A stretch of 64,000 bases of DNA from Parachlorella kessleri (Eukaryota; Chlorophyta; Trebouxiophyceae; Chlorellales; Chlorellaceae). The first letter of the stretch is position 1, and each line of letters starts with the position of its first letter. The stretch is taken from contig BBXU01000672.1 in the NCBI GenBank assembly GCA_001598975.1, forward strand, positions 1 through 64,000, given 5' to 3'. The notes under the pieces are model-generated. The model was given only the letters and a program-made list of their open reading frames with translations. It searched no databases and was not told the origin of the DNA. This document shows, piece by piece, positions 1-10,532 of this stretch. Position numbers and translations under genes: made by a program.

Positions 1-159
1 GGGGGGGGTAGGACCTGACTGAGAGGTACTGCAGCATCGGCAAGCGGAGCCGTAGGCCTCTTGTGCTGGTAGGCCCGGCAATTTCACTGCTAGTGTCCAC
101 CACCAGGAGCACGCAGGCAGGCAGACGCCGGACCTGCTGCCATGGCTGCCTGTGTGCAG

Positions 160-3044
160 GATGAGGGCGGGGTCACCAAGGAGTTCTTCCAGCTGCTCAC
201 CCGGGACCTGTTCAGGCCGGAGTTTGGCATGTTCACCTACAAGTGGGTTGCGGTTGGGGCTGCGTGGCGCCTTTGGTTTGGCATGCAGTCTCGGTGTCAT
301 CCTTGCATCTCATTTCTCCAACTAATCAATCCAGTTCCTCACTGCACATTGTTTTTTCATTTGTGCACCACGCTCGCCCCTTGCCCGTCCTCGCACCACA
401 TATAGAAAATGACAGGCGCACCCGTGCTATGTACCCTTTCCTCCGCCGGCATGCTTTCTCCACCCCCATGCCGTCCGTCACCCACTATACTCTCCCACTG
501 CCCTGCGCGTGCAGCGAGCTGACGCGGACCTTCTGGTTCAACCCGGCCTCGCTGGAGTCTGAGGTGGAGTATGCCCTGGTGGGGGCGGTGCTGGGTCTGG
601 CCATCTACAACGGCGTGCTGCTGGAGGTGCACTTCCCCATCGTGGTCTACAAGAAGCTGCTGGGAGAGGAGCCCACCTTCAAGGTAGGTAGGCGGGCGGG
701 ACTGTATTGGTAGTGGGGTGTACCATGGAGGGTGGCAGGTTCGGTTGGTTGTGTTGTAGGCAGGGGATTCATGTCGCAGCTGTGGAAGAGGCCTGGGGGG
801 GTGGGGCACTGGTGGCTGTCCGAGGGCCGGTGCTGCGAGCCTGTGTGTTGCAATGTGTGATGGTGTTGGCTGGCTGCCCATGCCTGCTGCCCCCACTCAG
901 CGAGTAACTCAAGTAGCAGCATCCTGCATGACACACTGCTGCACAGCGCGCACTAGACTTGCCTCTGCTCTTTGGCCTGCGGTGATTCCCAAGTGGGACC
1001 TGCCGGCTCTCTTGATAATGCAAGTGCAACCCTCAGGCCACATGCCCTGTAGCTGGTTGAGCTGACGGTTTGACTTGGCCCCCTGCCTAGTCTTCTTCTA
1101 CAGCCTGCTGCCAGACACGACAAGGCAGGTTGCCTGTGGACCTAACCCTAGCCTGACAGCGCATCCCCGCAGTTGCATGCTCGAGCGCCTGTTCGCGCGG
1201 TGGCTCTGCAGGACCTGAAAGAGGCCTTTCCCGACCTGGGGCGCGGCCTGCAGCAGCTGCTGGACTTTGAGGGGGACGTGGAGGCCACGGTTTGCCGCAG
1301 CTTTGCCGTGGAGTATGAGTTCTGGGGAGAGATGCGCACGCAGGAGCTCATGCCGGGAGGTGAGGCGCCTCCTTTGTCCTTGCGATATGGCAGCCTAGTT
1401 ATGTGTGTCGTCACAGCGTGTGTTGCTGCGAAACTGTGCGGAGGGTGGCAAGCTGCAGATGTGTGCGTGCTAGTTGTTTGTGCACGTCAGCCGTTTCTCG
1501 ATATAATGCATTGGAGTTCAGTCCAACCAAGCTGGAATGCATGTGACATGAGAGAGGCAGACAGCAGTTGGGGGGTGCCAGCCGCGTCACAAGCAGAGCA
1601 GAGGATAGGTGCTCAATCAACAAGGGGTAGGCAAACAAGTGACAAGCACGCAGGCCGTGAGGTCCTTTGAGTGTATCGGTTAATTGTGCAGCCTGCTAGT
1701 CAAGCATGCTTGGCCATACGACTCAAACGGCTTGTGCCCGGCCATACCACACCCTTGGTTGGGGCGACATGGCAGGCTGCGTGAAGGAGTGGTGTTGTTG
1801 CTCACCTGCTGGTGGAGCTTGCAGGCTCTGACATCCCTGTGACCGCTGAGAACCGTTCTGAGTACGTGCGGCTGTATACTAAGTGGCTACTGGACACCTC
1901 CATCGCCGCCCAGTTCAAGGCCTTTGAGCGGGGATTCACCAAGGTGGCTGGCTGGCTCGGCCGCCATGATGGACCTCGTGCCTGCTGTCCATGGTTGCCA
2001 CAGGGTTTCTGCTCATTTATGAGTAGCTGTGGCTTTTGCGTATCACCTACACCACTGTGGCCAGGTAGTGGCGGGCAGTGCAAACAGAAAGGTGGACAGC
2101 TGGGAAGCCCTGAGTTAGGCTGGGTGCAAGGGCGCGACTGGGGACATATCGTTTTCTTCCAGTCTTGCTGACGGGGACATGGCCTGCGCAGGTGTGCGGT
2201 GGGCCAGCCCTGAGCCTGTTCCGCGGGGAGGAGCTGGAGCTGCTGGTGTGTGGCCTACCACACCTGGACTTTGAGGAGCTGGAGAAGGCGGCGAGCTATG
2301 AGGGGGGCTACACCAAGTGGGTGCCTGGGCTGCGGGCCATGCGTCACAAGGGATGGCTCCACTGCCACCTTTAGAGAACATTATTGGGTGTGCGGCAGCT
2401 TATTGGCGCCGCACGCCACACAGAGGGGAGCGATGATGTGGCAGATGGTGCCGTTTGTAGCTGCACCCCTGCAGTCATGGTTGCCCCCTGTGGTGCCTTG
2501 CAGGAGCAGCGATGCTGTCAGATGGTTCTGGGAGATCCTGCGGGCCATGCCTCTGGAGCAGAAGCGGCAGTTCCTCTTCTTTACCACTGGCAGTGACAGG
2601 TAGCAAGGCTTGCAGCGCTGTCTCACTACTGCTCCCAGGCACCGTCAACGCAACTGCCGCCCTGCTGTCGTGAGGCTGGTGCATAGAACACATCACCAGC
2701 GGGCCTGATGGTGTGGCATGGCATGGGATTGCCAGTATTTGTTGGTGGTGGCAGGCATGCGATAAGAGGAGAGCTAAAGGATGAACTGTATTTACTCAGA
2801 CATATGTTGAATTGGTGTTACTGAGCAGGCAGCCGTGCCTTACCTGCCTGTGTGCAGGTCACCTGTGGGTGGTTTGGGTACGCTTAAGCTGCTGGTTCAG
2901 AGGTCTGGGCCGGACACAGATCGGCTGCCCACCGCCCATACCTGCTTTAATGCGTTGCTTTTGCCGGACTACTCCTCTAAGCAGAAAATGGCGGAGCGGC
3001 TGCTGACAGCGGTGCAAAATGCGCAAGGTTTTGGGCTACAGTAG
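160..3044 (+). CDS. UBE3A-type HECT E3 ubiquitin ligase, C-terminal part (5' end outside window)
   Basis: HECT ligases take ubiquitin from an E2 onto a catalytic cysteine and pass it to a substrate lysine. Seven exons join in frame (308 residues plus stop): 160-242, 515-683, 1212-1359, 1825-1943, 2192-2316, 2504-2599 and 2858-3044. The frame opens with [11 protein letters not shown] and GMFTY, continues with LGLAIYN and QFKAF.RGF, and reaches the LPTAHTCFN loop near the C-terminus; the active-site Cys codon is 2943-2945. It ends in the hydrophobic EGFGL-type tail (here QGFGLQ) and TAG. Motif order and spacing match the UBE3A subgroup better than plant UPL1. Only the HECT domain is visible; the substrate-binding N-terminus lies upstream of base 1, and bases 1-159 look like intron. 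All splice sites are GT-AG and the catalytic residues are intact, so the gene looks functional. Confidence 0.94.
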
Positions 3045-4230
3045 CGCATTGTGGAAGCCTGGGCGAAAACTGTGCTGGGGCTCTTATGAAGCAGTGAGAG
3101 ATTGCGTTGTTGGTTGCCAGGCCTGAGGGAGTTACGCTGAGCGCCAGCACACCTTTTGCAAGGTTGTATTCTGTGAACAAGCTACGTACTTTCCAAAAGG
3201 GCGAGCCTTGCTTTTGACCTTGCTGTTGTTACCATATTGAACAGTGTCTGTCTGGACTGGCTTGGGGTCCCGTGCACCAAATCCGCAGCGCTTCCGTGAT
3301 ATCCCTGGTGCCAAAGTGTTCTTAAACCGCCTGCGTCTCATGACTTGACTTTTAGGTGCGAAAACTCAGCAAGTTAAACAGCAGTTTCGTCCCGTCACGC
3401 TCCCGTAAGGTTGATCAATGCTTAATGCCCGCCACAGGCACACGCGAATTCGCTGCAGCGTCGCAAACTTGGCTAGTCTTGGATCGAAGGTGCCGAGCTG
3501 TATAGGGGAAGTACACTTTAGTATGGTGGAGGATTGGTGGCAACGGATTGAGCGCATGCGACTGTGCCCAAGTGCCTGGGTATCCTGCGCCTGAATTCCC
3601 TGAAATCCCTTTCAATTCCTGTACTGGAACGACCCGTCGCCACATCACAGAGGAACGCCGAAGGCACCGCACGACCCTACTAAAACAGTGCCTTCAAGCC
3701 TCTGCCCAGCGGGTTGGTAGGGTGGGGGTCGAGCTACTTTCCAAGTGAGTGACGTCCAAGTCTTCCCTTCGTAGGGTTCGGGTACCTTATCAGCACTCAT
3801 GATCTTTCGCACGCATTTCCACACCTCATACAAGGGCTGCGCCACACCCCACCACGGTGTAACGAACAGCTGTGATGGCCTGGAGAGCAGGGGACTTGGC
3901 GCACGTGGCAACGGGATATAGAGAACGTTGGAAGGACATAGACGGTGAGCTGGCTGTGTGGGACATCGTCCCTGTTTTAACCCTGATCCGTAGCTGGCCT
4001 GGCCGGGAGTGACTGGCCTACGGACGCCGCCGACAGTGAATTGCCACAAGCTCATATCAACCTGAAGAACACTGTGCTTATGTGCAGGCGTTGACGAGCG
4101 AGAGGGTGGGGCCAGGGCCACCAGGGCCCTGCAGGGCCTGCCCTGCAAAGAGCACGTAGTGGAAGGATCAAGCGCCGGCCAGCCTGGCCACCAGAAGGCA
4201 CACACGGCCGCACACCAGCTGTGAACCACC
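3045..4230. other. Intergenic: HECT 3' flank and GARP gene A 5' flank
   Basis: About 1.2 kb between the HECT stop and the first GARP start. It must hold the 3' UTR of one gene and the promoter and 5' UTR of the next. No conserved reading frame, RNA gene or repeat was recognised. The long minus-strand open frame here is a shadow of GC-rich sequence. Confidence 0.6.
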
Positions 4231-7200
4231 ATGGAAGCACAGGACGCAGCAAGCGGTGGCAGCGACAGCATGGATTGTGCAGAGGAGGAGGCGGCAGCAG
4301 CAAACGTCACAGCAGCCGCTGGGGCAGACCCTGGGAGAGATGTTCCCGGAACCAGTGGAGACCCGGCCGCAGCGATGCAAGACCTGAATGTTGGGGAGGG
4401 TGGGGCTGCTGTGAGCACAGTCTCTCCTGCTGCGGTCACGGCTGCTGGTGGCGGTGATACCGGGGGTGGAGGTGGTCCCCCCTCACAGGGTGCGCCCAGC
4501 AGTGATGCCCGCCAGCCAGGGCCGGCGCAGGCGGCGCAGCGGACCAAGGAGAGGGTTAGGTGGACACCAGAGCTGCACCAGGTAGCCAAGGGGCTTGCTT
4601 GGCGGTTTGATGGCCTTTCTTGGCAGTACAGTCGTCGCGTGGTGGTGGGTGTTCCTAGTGGGAGGTGTAGCCTGGCAGCGGACAGCTCCGAGACATGCGC
4701 TGGCCGGTGTTTATGCGGAGTAGCACTCCTAGCAGCCTTGGGAGGCCTGCAATAGATGCATCGCTTGGGGCTGCTCGCTACGTACGTCGTTATGGTCTCG
4801 CTGAGCTGTCTCCTCTTGTGCTTGGCAGATATTTATGGAGGCGGTGGACCAGCTGGGGGGGGCCTTTAAAGCCAAGGTGAGGCAGGATGGTGGGTGTAGC
4901 CTTCTGGGCCCAGGGGGTGGGGAGGGGCGATTTGCCTCGTGAGGGAGCCCTGGGGAAAAGCGGCTGGACGTCATGTATGTACTCAAGCACCCATGTGAGG
5001 GCCTGACACCGTGGCATTGGTCAGGATGGTTGAGGGAGATACGCAAGGTTCTGCGCTTGTATGCATGTGGTGATGGTGGCACTTGTCCATTTCCCAGTTC
5101 GGTACGAATCCCTAAGTCTGAGGTACTTCTCTGAGCTGGCATTTGTGAGGGGGATGTATGCCTTTGGAGGCGCCCTCGCATACGCATGGCTCAGCACTGC
5201 GCAGCTTGTGCAGCAGGGGTTGCCGGCGGCAGAGTCAAAGTGCACATCCAGTTAAACTGCTGGCGCTGCTGGCAATGTGATGGTGTGGGTGCCGTCACAG
5301 TGCTTATGCCTGTCCCTGCTGCTGAACCTGTTGCAGCCAAAGGAGATCATGGCTCTCATGATGGTACCGGAGCTGTCCCTGAATCACATCAAGAGGTCTG
5401 TTGGGACCGCCTCCGGGTAGTGCTGTCTGTTGGAACTACCCCTGGGTAGTGGCCGGTTTGCTTGGAGGCTGTGGGTGGTGGGTCCTGGAGGACCACTCTC
5501 CAGGCCAGTATGCTTGTGTCGCTGCCGCTTTTTACGTGGGATGCGCTGGGCGGCCCAGTGTGCGCTCCTTGGCCGCTTAGCTGGGAGGTCCAAAGCCCAG
5601 CCCTTGCTAGTGAGGAAAGCTGGCGCTGTGTGTTGCAGCCACCTCCAGAAGCAACGGACGATGGAAGCAGCCGCGGCGCGGCAGCAGGAGCTGAGGAAGC
5701 AGCACGAGCAGCAGCAGGCTGAGCAGCCCGGCGTGGCCCCGGTCGCACACGTGGAGATGGGTGGCTCCAGCCTCCTCTCAGGTCAGTCGGTGCCTTGTGA
5801 GAGGAAAGGTGGAAGCGTTGGAGGTGGGTGCGGTATTGCTGTCCCGGGCAGGGGGTTCATGCCAAGCAGCCACGCCCCTCGAAGCCCACCGTACTTGTTC
5901 AGCTCTCAGCGGCCTTACCTCACTGTGCGGGACTGGAGGGCCAATGAAGCCGTGTGTTATTTGGCGCTGTCCACCCCCCACGGTTCTTCCCCTCAATCAA
6001 GCTTGTGTGGGATGGGGACACTGAGCGCAGGGTTGCAGGACCAGTTGCAGTCTAGCCATGGGGAGGCTGCCGGCGCTGCGCCCTTGTACGGCGGCAGCAG
6101 TCAGTGGTCACCCGAGCCTAAGAGAGCCAGGCTGGAGGGCCCTCTCCAGCAGTTAGAACCAACCATCACGGTGCCCACACGAGTGCAGTTGAAACAGGCA
6201 AGGCAATTCACCTTGCTTTCTTGCGGTTAAGAATCCGAGTACCTTCAGAAAAATGTTAGACCCAGCTCCGTTGCTTGGCCTTGCTAGTACGCGTGTCGCA
6301 TGCGTGTTCCATGCTACTAGCATGAAGAGGTTTCCTCCACATGGTTGCCTGCAATTACCATCCTGTGCATCTCTTCGGCAAATTGACTTGGGGAAGCAGC
6401 ATGCCTTGTAAATTGTTGAGGGGTCACATATGTAAGGGAACTGGGAATATATATATGGCAGATTGAGAGACAACCCCACTGTCTCTTGTCCAATGTGCCT
6501 CTGAGTGGAGGTAGTGATACAATTTGTAGGTGTCCTGGGTGCAGGTGTCCCCCCTCCGCATCGTGACAAGCTGCCCAGAAGCCGGGTCACTGCCGCCGCT
6601 AGCGCCACTCTCCGGTTCAGCAGCTGCGGCAGCTGAGCGCCCGCAGGATGCAGCCGCCCTCCTCCGTCCCAGCCCAAGCCCCGCCGCTGCACCTGCCGGC
6701 ATGTCTGCGGCAGGCGAGGGGGCGATGGCACGCCAGCAGCAGCAGCAGCAGCAGCAGGCTAGGGACGCACAGCGGGCTACTGCTAGCCCGCATCCTGGCC
6801 AGCAGCAGGGGAGGCAGGGCAGCCCTGCACAGCAGCTGCCGTCCTGGCCAGTGTGGGGGGTGCTTGGGCTGCTACAGCAGCAAGGTCAACAAGGCCAGCA
6901 GCAGCAAATGCAGCACCAGCAGCACCAGATCCAGCAGCAGCAGCACCAGCTGCAGCACCTGCAGGAGCAGCAGCAGGAGCTGCAGCAGCAGCTGCAGCGA
7001 CAGCAGCAGGGTGCGGGTGCCGGCGTGGGTGTACCGCAGGAGGACCTGCTCATGGCAATCAACCGCCTCCTGTCGGTTCTGCAGCAAGGCCAGGGGCAGC
7101 CGGCTGCTGCCCACCTGCCTGGCGCTGCCCCTGATGGGGGCTCCGCGTGGGATCAGACTGGGATGCTTCCCCTGGCAAGCTACAGCCTTGCCGCAGGGGT

Positions 7201-9161
7201 GCAAGGAGGGGGCCCAGCGCCCGTGCTGCCCTTGCAGGGGGCATTGGTGGCAGCAGGTATGGCCCGTCAGGGGCCCCCGCAGCCCTACATACATGCAGGA
7301 GGCCAGCATTACCACCAGCAGCAGCAGCAGCCACGGCAGCTGCAGCAGCAGCAGGAGCGCCAGCCAGCAGGTAGCCAAGGGCAGGGGCATGGGCAAGGGG
7401 GCAGGCTGACGCCGCAAGGGCCGCCAGCAGAGTTTGCACCAGGGAACCTGTATGTAGGCCCCGCTGTGCAGAGGTACTTCCAGTTGCAGGGACCCTTCCC
7501 GCAGCAGCAGCAGCAGCAGCAGCAGCAGGGAGCAGGAGAGCACGAACGGCACCAACAGCAGGAGCAACAGGAGCAGCAGCGGGAGCAGCAACGAGAGCAG
7601 GGGCAACGGCAGGATTGGGAGGTGGAGGTGGGCCGGCTGCAGGCAGAGCGTGAGGCGCGCTATGCTGAGGAACCTGCACTGAGAGCTGCATCAGGGTCAG
7701 TACAACAGCCACACCCTCCACCACAGCCGCCCTTGCAGCGGCTTCCGCGGCCGCCGCTGCAGCAGGGGCCGCAGGGACAGTTTGTGGCAGGGGGGCAGCC
7801 GGAACCCCACGAGGGAGGCCCGCCAAGTGGTGAGGCTCGGGCGCAGGCCGCCGCCGTGAAGGAGGAGGAGGCGGCTGCCCCCGAGCCTCCCCAGCGGCAG
7901 CGGCAGCAGCTGCCACAGCAGGTGCAGCAGCGGCTGATGTGGCAGCCCTCCATGGAGCCTTCTGAGCAAGGGGAGTCGGAGCAGTCGCCCTTCCGCAACC
8001 TTGTGTCCCTGGCGGGGGCTGCTGGCCAAGCCACGCCGTCATCAGCAGGGTTGGTGCCCGTCGCAGCTCAGCAGGCACTGCAGGAGCAGCTGCAGCAGCT
8101 GGCCAGCATGTTGATGGTGGTGCAACAGGCGTCGGCGGCTGGTGGTGGCGCGGCGGGGGGAGGAGCAGGGCCCGCAATGGCGGCGGTGGAGCACGTCGTG
8201 GCGGCAGCGTTAGCTGAAGATGCGGGGCGCATCGAGGTATGCGTGGGTCGGCAAGGGGCGCTGGCGCCCTGCCTGCGTAGACCATGCCCGGGGATAGAGG
8301 GTCGGGCTTGGTGGACTGTTGAGAAGGCGGCCCACATGGCAGGGATGCATGAAGCGAATGCCGTCAGCTGCAGCAATTATATGCTCTCAGCTTCTTTCGG
8401 GACTTGTTGTGCACTACTTGTATGAGGAACAGCTTTCAAGCGGGTCTGCATGATGTCGCACAGGTTCGTCCATGCCTGCTCAAGCAACATCTGTTGTCCT
8501 CTGGTGCAGGCTGGCGCCAGGGCTGTCATGCAAATGCTCGGGCAGCACCTTAACATTGTCGAGGGGCTTCGCCGGGATTTGCGCAGCCAGCTAGAAATGC
8601 ACTGCCAGGTGAGCTTGGAGGTTGGCCGGGCCGTGCCAACAGGAAGCTCAGCACCATGCTCAGCTTTGGGGAGCATACTTGAGTTGGCAAGTCGGGCCGC
8701 GGCCTTCAGTCTTTTTCCTATTTCACGCACGAGAGATACTGCATCTTTAAGGCAATAGGCATCATCTTGGGGCCTAAGCGTGTGCACTTTTGCCTGGGCT
8801 GCAGCTGGAGGCACAGCTTCAAGAACAGCCTGACCTGTTGGCGCAGCAGCCCCAGGCGCCCCTGTTTGTGGCACCTCCTGGGTCTCCCCTGGCACCAGCA
8901 GATGCGCCAGGGGCAGCGGGGCCCGCTGGGCAGGGCGAGGCAGCCGCACAGGGCACAGACACACCGCGGACCTCGGCCGAGGGCGGAGACGAGGCTGGCG
9001 GGGCGGCGGCAGGAGGGGAGGGCGCGCCGGGTGCAGCCGGCGCCGAGCCTGGGGTGGGCCAGGGGATGCCAGCCGCGCCTGGGGAAGGGGAGGGGCCCAT
9101 GGTGCCCCTCCTTCAGCTGCAGGCGGCACTGCGAGGGCTGGGATTTCGCATCCAACCCTGA
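4231..9161 (+). CDS. GARP (G2-like, Myb-SHAQKYF) transcription factor A, Gln-rich
   Basis: Putative DNA-binding nuclear regulator. Eight exons join in frame to 971 residues: 4231-4581, 4829-4876, 5337-5395, 5639-5781, 6031-6197, 6545-8236, 8510-8608 and 8805-9161. The ATG sits in a strong ACCACCATGG context. The GARP domain spans about residues 108-165: KERVRWTPELHQ, then FMEAVDQLGGAFKAK, PKEIMALM and LNHIKSHLQKQR, spread over four exons. The usual SHLQKYR is SHLQKQR here. Exon 6 (564 codons) is rich in Gln, Ala, Pro and Gly, with CAG runs of 8 and 9 codons. The last two exons carry a coiled-coil-like module (LRRDLRSQLEMHCQ, then LEAQLQEQ) that recalls the plant MYB-CC LHEQLE motif. The family includes PHR1/PSR1 phosphate regulators, but the target is not shown by sequence. 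The intron after exon 5 appears to use a GC donor. First of three tandem paralogues. Confidence 0.85.
6734..6757 (+). repeat. CAG trinucleotide run (8 codons, poly-Gln) in GARP A
   Basis: Eight uninterrupted in-frame CAG codons in exon 6 of GARP gene A. They encode polyglutamine typical of low-complexity activation regions in algal transcription factors. Pure CAG runs are prone to length change. Confidence 0.9.
7502..7528 (+). repeat. CAG trinucleotide run (9 codons, poly-Gln) in GARP A
   Basis: Nine uninterrupted in-frame CAG codons, the longest pure run in GARP gene A, inside a wider Gln/Glu-rich stretch. Confidence 0.9.
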
Positions 9162-10532
9162 CTGATGGACGGGCGGCGGCGCTGTGAATGTCGGCGCGCT
9201 GGCACTTCCCAAGCCTGGCGGTCACTGTACTGATGGCAGCAGGAGGCTAGGTGCTGCTCTGGCGCGGGCGGTTGCGAGCTTTCCGCTCTTGTTTATTCTG
9301 CCAAGTTTCAGCTTTCAAGAAGTAATAAATAACCGCAATGCTTTTCCTTACCTACCTCAAGATTGTCTGCTCTTTCATTGGCATGCCTGCCTTGAACTGC
9401 TGCTTGAACTTGCTTGTTATGGCTCTTGCGTTGGTGTCCCCTGCCAGGTGCTTCCCTGACCACCAGTCAGGCCTACCGCTTGTGCCTTGTTGTTGACACA
9501 CCCTCAGTGACAAACTTGCTGGCAGTTTGACCATAGGAGTATGCACATGCGTCGTGTTTTTTTAAACTCCATGCAGAATGGCCTTCTTGCGCCTTGCTGC
9601 ATGCTCTTTACCATTGCGGTCAGCCTTGATATGCTGTTGATGCCTCGGTGAGCAGTTCTTGTGAGCATAGGGGCCCTGCTTTGCTTCATTTGGCTTTTCT
9701 TCAAGTGCCAGCACTCTCTCCAGTGGCCAAGGCGCATGCTGGGCTGCTAGGACAGTGACAAGGGTTGTTTGGAGGCGGGCTCATACGCCCCCAACAGTGA
9801 ACAAGCTTGGAGAGTAGTAATGTAGGAGTGCTGAGTTCCACAAGACCATAGCTCTTTACCCTGAAGATCTGCTGCAGACGGAGTAAGCGGGGGATAAGGT
9901 CAGAGCAGCAGTGGCAGGGACGCCAAAAGCTTTCAGGAAATCCTGCAAGACGTGGCCTGGAAGGTTCCAGCAGTCCAGTGTAGGACATGCCTTGTGCAAG
10001 TTCACATACCTTGGCTTCTAAATTAGAAGCGTTTTAGGCGTTGGGCGAGGGCATTTTGTTGGGAATATGCAGCGTTTGGCCACTGGGTAACCTTCAGAAT
10101 GTGATCCTGGAATCTTGGCTTTGGGGACGAAAAAACTGGACTGCAAACGCGGCCCCCCGCCGTATGGTTGGCTGCTTACACCATAAGACCCTTCGTCAAA
10201 TGAAGGGAAAGTTACACACAACCTCTTCCCCAACCAGTGCCAGGGAAAGATAACTTGGCTTTTGCAGCCTCTCGCAGGCTGGGCCCAAACTCTCGTAAGG
10301 TAGGTTGGTGTCAAGGCCCCTCCCGTCCCAGCTTGCACAGGTTGCGCAGGCTCGCCAGTCGCTTGTTGTTCCTGTCGCTGTCCTTGTTGGTGCCTTTGAG
10401 CACATGACATGGCGCAAGAGGGTGCGATGAGTTGCACTGAGCCTTGGGTACGCATGCAGGAGCACGACAAGGGAGCTGGCTCTGGTGTGAGGCTCAGGGC
10501 CATGTGCCCGTGAGCAGGAGCAGCAGCCTGGT
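9162..10532. other. Intergenic between GARP A and GARP B
   Basis: About 1.4 kb holding the 3' flank of gene A (an AATAAA-like string lies near 9325) and the promoter of gene B. No coding exon was recognised. One GNATATNC match occurs at 10063-10070 and is listed separately. Confidence 0.6.
10063..10070. promoter_or_regulatory. P1BS-like motif (GNATATNC) upstream of GARP B
   Basis: GAATATGC matches the P1BS consensus bound by PHR/PSR1-type GARP factors. It lies 463 bp upstream of the gene B start codon. The motif has only six fixed positions and is expected by chance every 4 kb or so, so the assignment is weak. Confidence 0.2.

Noticed and set aside
3645..4589. Long minus-strand open frame of 314 codons
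   Set aside because: It is antisense to the first exon of GARP A, has repetitive Pro/Ser composition and no family resemblance. GC-rich coding DNA gives such shadows.
6872..8285. Minus-strand frames of 244 and 408 codons rich in Leu or Pro/Ala
   Set aside because: They are antisense readings of CAG-rich polyglutamine exons (CTG reads as Leu, GCT as Ala) in GARP A.
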